Positions 1-10,541 of a stretch of 64,000 nucleotides of DNA are shown piece after piece. The notes beneath the pieces are model-generated. The model searched no databases. It was not told the DNA's origin and saw only the letters and a program-made list of their open reading frames with translations. Numbering within the stretch: position 1 is the stretch's first letter; every line of letters starts with the position of its first letter. This DNA comes from Aestuariirhabdus litorea (GTDB lineage Bacteria; Pseudomonadota; Gammaproteobacteria; Pseudomonadales; Aestuariirhabdaceae). The stretch lies in the NCBI RefSeq assembly GCF_003864255.1, contig NZ_QWEZ01000001.1, positions 682,001-746,000 of the forward strand, in the 5' to 3' direction. The translations under genes and the position numbers were made by a program.

Positions 1-1277
1 ACGATAAGGGCTCCCAGAATAACAGCGGTGAGTATGCCCAGGTCATAGGCCGTAGGCGCGCTGATGGCAATCTCAATGCCATAGGCCTGGCTGATCAGCG
101 GTTGCAGGGCCAGCAGCATGAGGTAGAGCACTCCAGCCCCCAGCAGGCTACCGGCGCCGGCCAGGAGTACCGACTCGCACAGCATCAGCGAGAAGATGTG
201 CCGCGGACGCGCACCCAGTGCGCGCAGGATCGCCATCTCCCGGCGTCGCTCATTCAACGAGGTCAGAAGGCTGGTCAGCATACCGATCAAGCCGGCGATC
301 ACCACCAGGCTGGAGATCAGGAGTAGCGCCTGTTCGACGGCCCCGACCAGACTCCATAGCTGACGGAGGGTGACGCCGGGGATAATGGCCAGCAGGGGCT
401 CCCCCCTGTATTCGTTGATCTCACGTTGCACCAACAGGGTCGTGGCACGGGATTTTAGCCCCACCAGTGCGGCGGTGATGGAGCCCGGCTCGAGTGCGTG
501 GTGATGGGCGTGTTCCTTGTCCTGTCCTTTTTCGAGCTCCTGTTCGTGCTCGTGCTCCGTCTCGTGCTGGTGCTCGGCTTCTTGCACGCGCTGGCGCCGC
601 TCTGTGGATGAGGGAGAGGGGGCGCGGGTTCCGCTATCCCAGTCCTCATGGATCAGTTCGATCGCCTCCAGGGAAACATGAATGGTCTGGTCTACCGGGG
701 TGCCGGTGGGGGCCAGGACGCCGCTGACCCGAAAGGGTTGGTCGTCGTGGTGGACGAAACTGACGCGACCGGTGCCATGGGCCAGTACCACCGGGTCATC
801 GATACCGTAGCCCAGCGCGCGTGCGACCTCGGCACCGATCACGGCATCCTGGATATCCTTAAACCAACTGCCCTCGGCCAGCTGCAGAGAGGTACGGTTA
901 CCATAACGGTAGTACGCCAGGTACTGGTCGTTGGTGCCCAATACCCGGTATCCGCGATGGGAATCCCCTAGGGAAAGGGGAATCGTCCAGGCGACCCGGG
1001 GGTTGGCGTTGATCTGCTCATAACTCTCCCAGGAGATGGAGTTAGTGGCGTCACCGATGCGGAAAATGGAGTAGAGCATCAGCTGGATCGGTCCGGTACG
1101 AGCCCCAACGACCAGGTCGGTACCCGACAGGGTTTGTGTGAAACTGCGCTTGGCTTCGGTGCGCAGCTTCTCCACCCCCAGCAGCAGGGCTACGCTGATG
1201 GCAATAGAGACCAGTGTCAGCAGCGCCGTCGTGCGGCGGTTAAGCAGGCTTTTCCAGGCCAGTGGAATGATGGACAT
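1..1277 (-). CDS. FtsX/MacB-family ABC transporter permease with His-rich loop (partial)
   Basis: Membrane permease partner of the ATPase encoded just upstream. About 425 residues are visible; the C-terminus lies beyond the left edge. The order seen is an N-terminal membrane segment (about residues 17-38), a long extracytoplasmic domain to about 310, a second membrane segment, the FtsX-type cytoplasmic motif RREMAILRALGARP (about 340-353), and a third membrane segment. This is the topology of MacB/LolC/FtsX permeases, which drive mechanical or export work from the periplasm rather than importing solutes. About residues 233-260 (near 490-580) form a loop rich in His and Glu, ending EHAHHH, which suggests metal sensing. 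The ATG overlaps the ATPase stop (TGATG), so translation is probably coupled. Substrate unknown; a zinc-responsive relative (PA4065-like) is my best comparison, from memory. Confidence 0.85.
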   Translation of the reverse strand, partial: MSIIPLAWKSLLNRRTTALLTLVSIAISVALLLGVEKLRTEAKRSFTQTLSGTDLVVGARTGPIQLMLYSIFRIGDATNSISWESYEQINANPRVAWTIPLSLGDSHRGYRVLGTNDQYLAYYRYGNRTSLQLAEGSWFKDIQDAVIGAEVARALGYGIDDPVVLAHGTGRVSFVHHDDQPFRVSGVLAPTGTPVDQTIHVSLEAIELIHEDWDSGTRAPSPSSTERRQRVQEAEHQHETEHEHEQELEKGQDKEHAHHHALEPGSITAALVGLKSRATTLLVQREINEYRGEPLLAIIPGVTLRQLWSLVGAVEQALLLISSLVVIAGLIGMLTSLLTSLNERRREMAILRALGARPRHIFSLMLCESVLLAGAGSLLGAGVLYLMLLALQPLISQAYGIEIAISAPTAYDLGILTAVILGALI

Positions 1278-2023
1278 CAGGCTATGGTACTCCGCGGGTG
1301 GGCCCTATTTAGCTGGGGGAGATCAATCACCCTTGAGAAGAGGGGCTCCAGGCTGCGGTCATGGCTGACAAACAGCAGGGTCGAGTGGGCCGCGGCGCAC
1401 TCATCGAACAGCAGACGCAGGAAGCGCTCTCGGGAGTCGGCGTCCAGTGCCGAGGTGGGCTCATCGGCGATCAACAGCTCAGGGGCACCGATCAGGGCGC
1501 GGGCCGCAGCAACCCGCTGCTGCTGTCCGATGCTTAATGCGGATACCGGTTTGTCCAGCAGGTCGGGGGATCCTCCGAGGCCGAGATGCTCCAGCAGTCG
1601 CAACGCTTCCGCCTGCAGCGAAGGGGCGCTGCCCAGTGCCCGCTCCTTACGGCGGCCACTAAAGCGGGTAGGCAGTACGACGTTCTCGACCAGGGACAGG
1701 TAGGGCAGCAGGTTGAACATCTGGAAGATGTAACCGATGTGGTCGCTGCGCAGGTGATCCCGTTCGGCATTCCCCAGTGTTTCGAGGGGGTGTCCCAATA
1801 CGCTGATCGATCCTTGGTTGGGAAGCAGGACTCCCCCAAGCAGCCCCAGCAGGCTGGTTTTTCCGCTGCCGCTGGGGCCGCGGATCAGGACCCGTTCACC
1901 AGCAGCGATCTCCAGCCGCTCGATATCGAGGAGGCTGGCCTGACCCGGCCACGCAAAGGTCACCCCGGTCATGGAGATCACTGGCGTTGCGTCGCCTTGG
2001 GCTGGAATCGCAGAGGGGGGCAT
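1277..2023 (-). CDS. ABC transporter ATP-binding protein (LolD/MacB type)
   Basis: Nucleotide-binding subunit of 248 residues that powers the adjacent FtsX-type permease. Walker A GPSGSGKT is at 49-56, the Q-loop Gln at 101, the signature LSIGQQQ at 163-169 and Walker B LLIADEPT at 183-190, so all catalytic elements are intact. The signature has SIGQQQ where SGGQQQ is usual, which occurs in some MacB/LolD relatives. It is the fourth gene of a leftward operon starting with arsC, with 4 bp between the DUF2069 stop and this ATG, and it overlaps the permease start. With a single FtsX-like partner it is likely an export or membrane-remodelling system; the substrate cannot be read from the sequence. 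Confidence 0.9.
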   Translation of the reverse strand: MPPSAIPAQGDATPVISMTGVTFAWPGQASLLDIERLEIAAGERVLIRGPSGSGKTSLLGLLGGVLLPNQGSISVLGHPLETLGNAERDHLRSDHIGYIFQMFNLLPYLSLVENVVLPTRFSGRRKERALGSAPSLQAEALRLLEHLGLGGSPDLLDKPVSALSIGQQQRVAAARALIGAPELLIADEPTSALDADSRERFLRLLFDECAAAHSTLLFVSHDRSLEPLFSRVIDLPQLNRAHPRSTIA

Positions 2024-2027
2024 CGGG

Positions 2028-3369
<1,342 letters not shown>

Positions 3370-3491
3370 TGCTGGGTTACCTCGGCCGTGACATGATGGG
3401 GTAACCAGTCCTACCCGCTACGGGCGGGATGGGGCATGGTCAGGTTAGGACGCTATTCTAGAACGATTGGCAGGGATGGAGAAAGGTCGAC

Positions 3492-4754
3492 ATGGTGAAG
3501 ATTGAGAGCGCACTGCACTATCTGCGCTATCTGTTGCGGCGCTTTGCCGAGGATGGCTGTCTGCAGCGGGCCTCAGCACTCACCTACACTACCCTGTTTG
3601 CGGTGGTGCCCATGATGACGGTCACCTACAGCATGCTTTCTGCCATTCCCTCCTTTCAGGGGGTAGGGGAGCAGATCCAGAGTTATATCTTCCAGAACTT
3701 TGTGCCTTCGGCCGGGGCGACAGTGGAGCAGTACCTGGAAGGGTTCTCCCACCAGGCGCGCCAGCTGACGGCTGTCGGTGTAGTGTTTTTGATCGTGACC
3801 GCCTTTTTGATGCTGCGCAGCATCGAAAGTGCGCTCAATGCTATCTGGCGGGTAGAGCAGGGCCGCCGCGGACTCTCTGGTTTTCTACTGTACTGGGCGA
3901 TCCTCAGTCTTGGACCGCTGCTGCTGGGGTTGGGGTTTGTGCTCACCTCCTATGTCACTTCCCTTAAGCTCTTTACCGACACCACAGAGATGCTGGGGTT
4001 GGGGAGCTGGCTATTCCAGGTGTTGCCCTTTTGCATGAGTGTGGCGGCTTTTTGCCTTATCTATATGGCGGTACCCAACCGCAAGGTGCTCTTTCGCCAT
4101 GCCTTTGTCGGGGGGGTACTGGTGTCGCTGATGCTGGAGGTGGCAAAGGCGCTGTTTGGGCTGTTTATCTCCCTCTCGCCCTCCTATCAGCTGATCTACG
4201 GAGCCTTCGCAGCGGTTCCCCTGTTTCTTTTGTGGATCTATCTGGGGTGGCTGATCGTGTTGATTGGTGCGGAGCTGGTCAGGAGCCTGAGCGACCTGCC
4301 CGCGATCATGATTCGTAACCCTCTGCCCAACACCCTGCAGGCGCTGTTGGTGCTGGAAGCGTTTGACCGGGCGTTTTCCGAGGGAAAGCCCATGGGCCGA
4401 GAACTCTACCAGCAGCGACGGCCAATAAGCATGGAACAGTGGGAGTGTTGCTGTCGAGCGTTGGCCCATCAAGGATTATTACGCGAGGAGGAGGAGGGGG
4501 ACTGGGTCCTGAGCCGAAACCTCGCAACGGTTGAACTCTGGCCGCTGATACGGAGGCTGCCCTGGGGGCTGCCCTCCGCTGATGCCCTTAAGGCTATCCG
4601 CGAGCCACTGCCCTCCTGGCTTACTGAACTATTGGAGCAGTTGCAGCGCTTTGATGCGGCGGGCAGGGAGCGCTTTTCCACCTCCCTGTCAGGTCTGTTC
4701 AAGGAATCTCCCGCCGTTGAAGTCGAGGCCAGGGACAGGAATACGCCGTCCTGA
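3492..4754 (+). CDS. YihY/BrkB family inner-membrane protein (UPF0761)
   Basis: Integral inner-membrane protein of 420 residues. The N-terminal 280 residues hold about six hydrophobic segments and the family hallmark RASALTYTTLFAVVPMM (about 26-42). The C-terminal ~140 residues are soluble and resemble a winged-helix-like cytoplasmic tail. These proteins were once called ribonuclease BN in error; the function is still unclear. The ATG at 3492 follows a GAGAAAGG ribosome binding site. Divergent from the arsC operon, an arrangement shared with Pseudomonas (PA0951/PA0950, from memory). Confidence 0.88.
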   Translation: MVKIESALHYLRYLLRRFAEDGCLQRASALTYTTLFAVVPMMTVTYSMLSAIPSFQGVGEQIQSYIFQNFVPSAGATVEQYLEGFSHQARQLTAVGVVFLIVTAFLMLRSIESALNAIWRVEQGRRGLSGFLLYWAILSLGPLLLGLGFVLTSYVTSLKLFTDTTEMLGLGSWLFQVLPFCMSVAAFCLIYMAVPNRKVLFRHAFVGGVLVSLMLEVAKALFGLFISLSPSYQLIYGAFAAVPLFLLWIYLGWLIVLIGAELVRSLSDLPAIMIRNPLPNTLQALLVLEAFDRAFSEGKPMGRELYQQRRPISMEQWECCCRALAHQGLLREEEEGDWVLSRNLATVELWPLIRRLPWGLPSADALKAIREPLPSWLTELLEQLQRFDAAGRERFSTSLSGLFKESPAVEVEARDRNTPS

Positions 4755-4814
4755 AGGCCGACCGGAAAAGAACACAACTCGGCACCTCGAGTTATAGCCT
4801 GACAGGATCGCAGC

Positions 4815-6356
4815 TCAGGCGGCCTGGAAACTGAAGCGATCGATGAGGGGCGTTCGGGTCAGCAGCTCAGAGGCACGCACATCGTACTGTTTGCCCTGTT
4901 GTGGAACATCGAGGTGGATTTCACGTCCGGTGTCGTACACACCGCTGGCCGTGAGTACGCTGTGCTGCTGCCGACCGTTACTGCGTTGGGTCACCAGTAA
5001 CCCTGTTCGATAGTTTTCGCCGGGACCGGGGCGGTCCTGGGCGCAGAGTTTGATGGGGCGGACCGCGCCGCGGATGTACTCGACACCCAATAGCTTGTGA
5101 GCATCGGGGGTGCTCTGTTGCCAGCGGACAATGCCCAGAATCCAGTGGGGGTGGGATTGGCGATCGCTTCGCATGGCCACCACCTGTCCGTTATAGAGGT
5201 TCTGCTGGTCGGCGCGGGAGAGGCGCACACAAAATCCACCGTGGCTTTCGTTCATCATCTTGCCGGTGGTTTTCTGGGGGGTGCGAAGGTCGCTTTCCAT
5301 GGAGGCGGGGGAAAGCAGGTGATGGATGCTGTGAATCCCCCAGACAATGCCGGCCATCGCGCTAACCGGAATGCGCAGATCCTGGCGATAGTTGAGTTGT
5401 TTCCAGCTGTTGCAGACCTGCTGTAACAGCTCGATGGCGTGTTCGCTGTTGATCGAGGCGGGCATGCCAATGGCAGTGCTGCTGCTACCCGCAGCCAGGG
5501 TGTTGATGTGTTGCTCGGTTAATGAGATCAATTTTTTGCTGTTGATCACCCGTAGCTCGGAGGAGGCTGGTGGCTGGTGGCTGTGCTTGCTGAAGGGCTT
5601 TTCGGCCTGGTTCAGGTCCACCATAAAATACTCGTCCTGCCCCTCATCGGGGCGGTTGCGGTCGAGCATCACGTACTTCGACCAGTGCCCCAGGTAGTTG
5701 TAGAGCACCCAATGCTCGCCGCTGTTGAGGTGGTAGGGGTTGGCGGCTTCCAGCATCAGCAGCTGCTTGTAAAGGTCGCCTGAGGTATTGGCGGTGACCG
5801 GTTCGAACGCCTGTCCCATGGTTACCTGGTGCAGATGTCGATGCTCGGCAAGATGGTAAAGGTGGTTGATCTCGCTCCACAGCTGGGGGGAGGGTTGCTG
5901 GAAATTGTCGTAGCTGTGCAGCAGGCAGTGTCCCAGATAGTAGATGCTCATGTAGATCTGAACGGCCAGCTCCCGTCCGCCACCGCTATTACTGAGCGAC
6001 TCCTTGAGGATGATCTTGTAGCCGTTGGCCATCTCCTCTTTTAGCTGCAGCAGGCTGGAGACCTCCTCCTGCTTTTTAGGTCGCAGGTATTTGATGGAGA
6101 CACTGGGGCGGAAGTAACTTTCGAAGATGCGGTAGCTGTAGTCAAAACTCTGCATAATACCGATGCGGTCGCTATGGGCCACGCGGGTTCGGTTCAGCAG
6201 GGCCAGCATACTGGTGCATCGTTTGAGCGATTCGGGGATATTGCCAAGGGGCAACTCCTGCAGCTCGCGTTTTACCGCTTTAGGGGTTGCTTCAAACAGA
6301 GTGCTGCGTGTGATCTCCTGCACAGGAGTGTACAGCTCCATTTTATTAAGGTTCAT
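4815..6356 (-). CDS. Uncharacterised cytoplasmic protein with PilZ-like C-terminal domain
   Basis: Protein of 513 residues with no signal peptide or membrane segment. The first ~350 residues look helical and match no domain I recognise. Residues ~355-435 resemble a PilZ fold: an NESHGG segment (369-374) fits the [D/N]-x-S-x-x-G half of the c-di-GMP motif, followed by alternating strands (VVAMRSDR, WILGIVRW, LLGVEYIRG). The arginine-rich RxxxR half is not evident, so ligand binding may be lost or altered. It stands alone between yihY and the divergent thioredoxin-like gene. A role in c-di-GMP signalling is inference. Confidence 0.7.
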   Translation of the reverse strand: MNLNKMELYTPVQEITRSTLFEATPKAVKRELQELPLGNIPESLKRCTSMLALLNRTRVAHSDRIGIMQSFDYSYRIFESYFRPSVSIKYLRPKKQEEVSSLLQLKEEMANGYKIILKESLSNSGGGRELAVQIYMSIYYLGHCLLHSYDNFQQPSPQLWSEINHLYHLAEHRHLHQVTMGQAFEPVTANTSGDLYKQLLMLEAANPYHLNSGEHWVLYNYLGHWSKYVMLDRNRPDEGQDEYFMVDLNQAEKPFSKHSHQPPASSELRVINSKKLISLTEQHINTLAAGSSSTAIGMPASINSEHAIELLQQVCNSWKQLNYRQDLRIPVSAMAGIVWGIHSIHHLLSPASMESDLRTPQKTTGKMMNESHGGFCVRLSRADQQNLYNGQVVAMRSDRQSHPHWILGIVRWQQSTPDAHKLLGVEYIRGAVRPIKLCAQDRPGPGENYRTGLLVTQRSNGRQQHSVLTASGVYDTGREIHLDVPQQGKQYDVRASELLTRTPLIDRFSFQAA

Positions 6357-6475
6357 GCTGCAATCCTTGCCCGACAGAAGTTTCCTTCCCCCATCCGGCT
6401 ATGTAACATGTGACACACCTGGTCGGCGGGTTAGCCTTCCAAGTGTCGCACGATTGGCCAAAAAACGCGCATATC

Positions 6476-6949
6476 ATGAGAATAGTTCCACTCGTACTTT
6501 GTTGTCTAATCAGTATTGGTTGTAGTGATAGCTCTTTTTATGACCAGCACGGTCATAGTGTCGAGTTGGCTACCTCCGGTGAGGGGTGGACGGTGATCAA
6601 TTACTGGGCGCAGTGGTGTGAGCCCTGCCGGCATGAGATCCCGGAACTTAACCGCCTTCATCACGCCGATAATGGCGTCCGGGTACTGGGTGTCTCCTTT
6701 GATGGTGCCGATACCCCTGCGGAGCTTGGCCGGCAGATTGGGGATATGGGCATCGAGTTTCCGGTACTGGATCGTGACCCCGCTGCCGAGTTGGGGCGTG
6801 AACGTCCCCTGGGGCTGCCCTCCAGCTGGCTACTCAACAGTGCAGGGGAAGTGGTGGAGCAGCGTCTTGGGCCTCAGACCGAAGCGGAGTTGCTGGCGCT
6901 AATAACCGGTTACCGTAATGAAGGGCTGGCGGAAGCCTCGGGCAACTGA
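6476..6949 (+). CDS. TlpA/ResA-like thiol-disulfide redox lipoprotein
   Basis: Thioredoxin-fold protein of 157 residues. A short hydrophobic leader ends in ISIGC16, a weak lipobox, so membrane attachment is likely but not certain. The redox motif WCEPC (47-51) and a cis-proline segment GLPSSWLL follow in the usual TlpA/ResA order. Such proteins reduce or isomerise disulfides in periplasmic clients, for example in cytochrome c maturation. The ATG at 6476 was chosen because it begins the signal sequence; the upstream in-frame region encodes polar residues. Acylphosphatase follows 17 bp downstream. Confidence 0.88.
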   Translation: MRIVPLVLCCLISIGCSDSSFYDQHGHSVELATSGEGWTVINYWAQWCEPCRHEIPELNRLHHADNGVRVLGVSFDGADTPAELGRQIGDMGIEFPVLDRDPAAELGRERPLGLPSSWLLNSAGEVVEQRLGPQTEAELLALITGYRNEGLAEASGN

Positions 6950-6966
6950 TCGGCAGGAGAAAGTCG

Positions 6967-7242
6967 ATGGAGAATCGGATATATCGCAAGGCGGTGGTGA
7001 GCGGCAAGGTACAGGGCGTCTGGTACCGTGCCTCCACCCAGCGGCGGGCACAGCAGCTCAAGCTGGAGGGCTGGGCACGAAACCTGAGTAACGGCGATGT
7101 CGAGGTGTTGGTCTGTGGTGCCTCCGGTGAGGTGGACGAGCTGCTGCGCTGGCTTCATCAGGGCCCGCCTCTGGCGAGGGTCAAGTCGGTGGAGGTGGAG
7201 GCGGTAGAGCCGGTTGCCTGTGAGGGCTTTACCACCGGTTAG
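6967..7242 (+). CDS. acyP: Acylphosphatase
   Basis: Small cytoplasmic enzyme of 91 residues hydrolysing carboxyl-phosphate bonds such as acetyl phosphate. The signature GKVQGVWYR (13-21) holds the catalytic Arg21, and GWARNLSNGDVEV (35-47) holds the catalytic Asn39. Length and both motifs are standard. An AGGAGA ribosome binding site lies 5' of the ATG. Probably co-transcribed with the thioredoxin-like gene 17 bp upstream and convergent with the lytic transglycosylase gene. Confidence 0.95.
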   Translation: MENRIYRKAVVSGKVQGVWYRASTQRRAQQLKLEGWARNLSNGDVEVLVCGASGEVDELLRWLHQGPPLARVKSVEVEAVEPVACEGFTTG

Positions 7243-7255
7243 CAATTCCGGGCTC

Positions 7256-7870
7256 TCAGGATTCGTGAACGTACCAGTGGTCGTACCAGGCCGTCATTAC
7301 CCGTTCGGGGTACCAGGTTTTTCCGAGGCTGCCGTTATAGCGCGCCAAGCCCCTGATCAGGTTGCCTTTCTCCTTCTCGAGATAATAAGCGAGGATGGTG
7401 CAGCCATAGCGTAAATTGGTGGCGATATCGGTCAGGTTATCTTCTGGTCGGCCGATCTCATTTTTCCAAAACGGCATTACCTGCATCAAACCCTGGGCGC
7501 CGGCGGAGGAGACCGCGTAGCGGTTGAAACCGCTCTCCACCTGGATCAGGGCGATCACCAGTTCCGGCTGCAGCTTGGCTCGGGTTGCTTCGCGGTGGAC
7601 CTGACGCAACAGGTCGAGCCGCCGGTTGTGGTCTGGAATCAGGCGCTCCAGCCGGCTGGACATATCCAGTAGCCAGACCTGCGCATCAAAGCGATCCTCG
7701 AAACTATCGGCACTGTTGACGGTGTCGGCCAGCAGGGAGCGTAGCGCCTGGTCAACCGCCACCCCCTCTTCCGCCAGGGCTGGCGGCAGGGGAGATACCA
7801 GCATCAAGAGCAACAGTCCCACTTTCAGGGGGTGCTGCCTCCATGCGGTCAGTGGCGGTATCCGGTTCAT
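7256..7870 (-). CDS. Lytic transglycosylase, SLT (family 1) domain
   Basis: Periplasmic murein-cleaving enzyme of 204 residues. A signal peptide with basic start and hydrophobic core (about 16-33) ends at PPALA. The SLT catalytic segment ALIQVESGF carries Glu112, followed by the conserved AGAQGLMQVMP and the NLRYGCTILAYYL/LARYNG motifs. The ATG at 7870 was chosen because it begins the signal peptide and lies 22 bp after proS; longer forms would overlap proS. Likely co-transcribed with proS. Confidence 0.92.
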   Translation of the reverse strand: MNRIPPLTAWRQHPLKVGLLLLMLVSPLPPALAEEGVAVDQALRSLLADTVNSADSFEDRFDAQVWLLDMSSRLERLIPDHNRRLDLLRQVHREATRAKLQPELVIALIQVESGFNRYAVSSAGAQGLMQVMPFWKNEIGRPEDNLTDIATNLRYGCTILAYYLEKEKGNLIRGLARYNGSLGKTWYPERVMTAWYDHWYVHES

Positions 7871-7892
7871 CGCTCCCTTCTCTGGTGCGGGC

Positions 7893-9617
7893 TCAGAGGC
7901 TGATCCGCTCTTTGAGGAATGCCAGCAGGTTATCCAACGGAATATCCTGCTTGTCGCTGTCACGCCGGTGCTTGTACTCCACCAGCCCCTCCTTGAGGCC
8001 GCGCTCCCCGATCACCAGGCGGTGGGGGATGCCGATCAGTTCCATCTCGGCAAATTTCACGCCGGGGCTGGTCTTTTTGTCGCGATCGTCCAGCAATACG
8101 TCGAAGCCAGCGGCCTTGAGTTCACTATAGAGGGTTTCGGTGGTTTCGCGAACCAGCTCGGAGCGGTCCATCTGCATGGGGACGATGCCGATCTGATAGG
8201 GGGCGATGGCGTCGGGCCAGATGATGCCCTGCTCGTCGTGGTTCTGTTCGATGGAGGCCGCCACCACACGGGAAACCCCGATACCGTAGCAACCCATGGT
8301 CATCACCACCTCTTTGCCCTGCTCGTTGAGTACGGTGGCGTTGAGCGCCTTGCTGTACTTCTCTCCGAGCTGGAAGATGTGACCCACCTCAATACCCCGC
8401 TTGATTACCAGCTTGCCCTTGCCGCAGGGGCTGGGGTCGCCTTCCAGTACGTTACGCAGGTCGGCTTCCCGGGGCTCGCCGAGGTCGCGACCCCAGTTGA
8501 TATTGAAGTAGTGCTTATTGTCTATATTGGCGCCGGCCCCGAAGTCGGCCATTTTCGCGACACTGCGGTCGACGATGCAGGGAATCGGCAGGTTGACGGG
8601 GCCAAGGGAGCCGGGGCCGGCACCGATCACTGCCCGAATCTCCGCTTCGGTGGCAAAGCGCAGGGGACTGGCGACCTCGGGCAGGTTTTCCGCCTTAATC
8701 TCATTCAACTCGTGGTCACCCCGTACCAGCAGGGCGATAAATTCGGCATCACACTCCTCGCTGGCCGCTACGATCAGGGTTTTGACGGTGCGCTCAATTG
8801 GCAGTTTGAACTGCTCAACCAGCTCGGCGATAGTGTGGGCGTTGGGGGTGTCGACCAGCTCCATGGTTGCGCCAGGGGCAGGGCGCTTACCGGCGGGGGC
8901 GAGCGCTTCGGCCTTCTCGATGTTGGCGGCGTAGTCGCTACCATCACTGAAGACAATGGCATCCTCGCCGGAGGAGGCGAGGACGTGGAACTCATGGGAG
9001 CCGGTGCCGCCGATGGAGCCGCTGTCAGCCTCTACGGGACGGTAGTCCAGCTGCAGGCGATCGAAGATGCGGCAGTAGGTCTCGTGCATGCGGTCATAGG
9101 TCTCCTGCAGGGAGGCCTGGTTAATATGGAAGGAGTAGGCATCCTTCATCAGGAACTCGCGGGCGCGCATCAGGCCGAAGCGGGGGCGGATTTCGTCGCG
9201 GAACTTGGTCTGCACCTGGTAGAAGTTGACCGGCAACTGCTTATAGCTGTTGAGCTCACTACGGGCGAGGTCGGTAATCACCTCCTCGTGGGTAGGGCCA
9301 ACACAGAACTCTCGCTGGTGGCGGTCCGACAAGCGCAGCAGCTCGGGGCCGTACTGCTGCCAGCGACCGGATTCCTGCCACAGCTCGGCGGGTTGAACCG
9401 CTGGCATCAGCACCTCCTGGGCGCCGCTGCGATCCATCTCCTCACGGACGATGCGCTCCACTTTGCGCAGGGTACGTAGCCCAAGAGGAAGCCAGGTATA
9501 AAGGCCGGAGGCGAGCTTGCGTATCATGCCCGCCCGCAGCATCAACTGATGGCTTACCACTGCGGCATCGGCAGGGGTTTCCTTAAGGGTAGGGATGAGT
9601 GTTTCGGTGGTGCGCAT
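7893..9617 (-). CDS. proS: Prolyl-tRNA synthetase (bacterial type)
   Basis: Class II synthetase of 574 residues charging tRNA-Pro. Motif 1 lies around [15 protein letters not shown], and motif 2 includes [17 protein letters not shown]. An inserted YbaK-type editing domain (about residues 225-385) hydrolyses mischarged Ala-tRNA-Pro, and an anticodon-binding domain ends the protein. Length fits E. coli ProS (572). The ATG at 9617 ([10 protein letters not shown]) is preferred to a TTG 24 bp upstream because the family begins at this sequence. Confidence 0.96.
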   Translation of the reverse strand: MRTTETLIPTLKETPADAAVVSHQLMLRAGMIRKLASGLYTWLPLGLRTLRKVERIVREEMDRSGAQEVLMPAVQPAELWQESGRWQQYGPELLRLSDRHQREFCVGPTHEEVITDLARSELNSYKQLPVNFYQVQTKFRDEIRPRFGLMRAREFLMKDAYSFHINQASLQETYDRMHETYCRIFDRLQLDYRPVEADSGSIGGTGSHEFHVLASSGEDAIVFSDGSDYAANIEKAEALAPAGKRPAPGATMELVDTPNAHTIAELVEQFKLPIERTVKTLIVAASEECDAEFIALLVRGDHELNEIKAENLPEVASPLRFATEAEIRAVIGAGPGSLGPVNLPIPCIVDRSVAKMADFGAGANIDNKHYFNINWGRDLGEPREADLRNVLEGDPSPCGKGKLVIKRGIEVGHIFQLGEKYSKALNATVLNEQGKEVVMTMGCYGIGVSRVVAASIEQNHDEQGIIWPDAIAPYQIGIVPMQMDRSELVRETTETLYSELKAAGFDVLLDDRDKKTSPGVKFAEMELIGIPHRLVIGERGLKEGLVEYKHRRDSDKQDIPLDNLLAFLKERISL

Positions 9618-9794
9618 AGGGTGGGGTCCACTGTCGGTCAAAAGCGGCTATTTTACGGTGGCGCAACGGTTAATGCATCACCTGTGACCTATTCTGTTCT
9701 AAGGCCCCTGGATCTGGCACAATCGCGGCCTGAGCATCAGGTCACTCCCGGGTTCAGCGAGCCCCCTGACCGAACCCCTTGTCGAGGTAACCCT

Positions 9795-10223
9795 ATGGAT
9801 GAGTATCAACTGGATCCGCAACTGAGTCGCGATACCCTCAGGGTGGGGGAGTTCCCGCTTTGCTCTCTGCTGCTGATGAACGATAACCACTACCCCTGGT
9901 TTATCCTGGTCCCCAGGCGCGCCGGGGTTCAGGAGATCTACCAGCTGGCCGAGGAGGATCGCCAGCAGCTGCTGTGGGAGTCCTGTTACGTCAGTGAGAA
10001 GCTCAAGGATCTTTACTCGGCGGATAAGATGAACCTGGCTGCCCTGGGGAATATGGTGCCTCAGCTGCACCTGCATCATGTGGTCCGATATAAGACAGAC
10101 GCGGCCTGGCCAGCTCCGGTGTGGGGGGCGGTCAAGGCGACCCCCTATACCGAGCAACAGCTGGCAGAGACCATGCAACGTTTAAAACTGGTCTTTACGG
10201 ATCAGTTTGAGTTCGCAGGGTAG
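9795..10223 (+). CDS. HIT-like domain protein with altered histidine triad
   Basis: Protein of 142 residues with the HIT fold. The N-terminal region includes LLLMNDNHYPWFILVPRR, and the active-site segment reads NMVPQLHLHHVVRY. A canonical triad is H-x-H-x-H; here His-Leu-His-His-Val places a valine where the third histidine should be, although the central (nucleophile) position is kept. The same form occurs in the Pseudomonas homologue next to proS, from memory. The ATG at 9795 follows GAGGTAAC. SlyX starts 6 bp after the stop. Nucleotide hydrolase activity is plausible but unproven. Confidence 0.85.
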   Translation: MDEYQLDPQLSRDTLRVGEFPLCSLLLMNDNHYPWFILVPRRAGVQEIYQLAEEDRQQLLWESCYVSEKLKDLYSADKMNLAALGNMVPQLHLHHVVRYKTDAAWPAPVWGAVKATPYTEQQLAETMQRLKLVFTDQFEFAG

Positions 10224-10229
10224 GAGCCA

Positions 10230-10481
10230 ATGACGAAATCCATCAGTCAGGAGCAAGATGTCGGGGGGCTTTCCGAACAGCTGAGTTCGCAGCTGGTAGA
10301 GCTGCAAACCCAGTTAGCGTTTCAGGAGGATACCATCGACGCCCTTAATGCGGTGGTGACACGCCAGCAGCAGCAGATTGACCGCATGGCCGTGCAGCTG
10401 GAAAGTTTAAAAAAGCGCTTCGAGTCCCTTCCCGATACGCTTGGGGAAGAGGTTCCCGACCAGCCCCCTCCCCACTATTGA
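10230..10481 (+). CDS. slyX: SlyX family protein
   Basis: Small soluble coiled-coil protein of 83 residues. A heptad pattern runs from about 15 to 66 (LSSQLVELQTQLAFQEDTI, VVTRQQQQIDRMAVQLESL) and the end is PPPHY, the usual SlyX C-terminus. Function unknown in all species. Six bases separate it from the HIT gene, so the two form an operon. Its terminator is not obvious; the convergent cold-shock gene ends 60 bp away. Confidence 0.9.
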   Translation: MTKSISQEQDVGGLSEQLSSQLVELQTQLAFQEDTIDALNAVVTRQQQQIDRMAVQLESLKKRFESLPDTLGEEVPDQPPPHY

Positions 10482-10541
10482 GCCAGTGGGCGCGGTTTCC
10501 GGGTAACGGGAGAGAACCCTCTCCCGTTGGACAGGGAGCTG

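Noticed and set aside
7626-9479. 617-residue open frame on the plus strand
   Set aside because: It is antisense to proS and the transglycosylase gene, shows no domain, and its composition mirrors the codon structure of the opposite strand.
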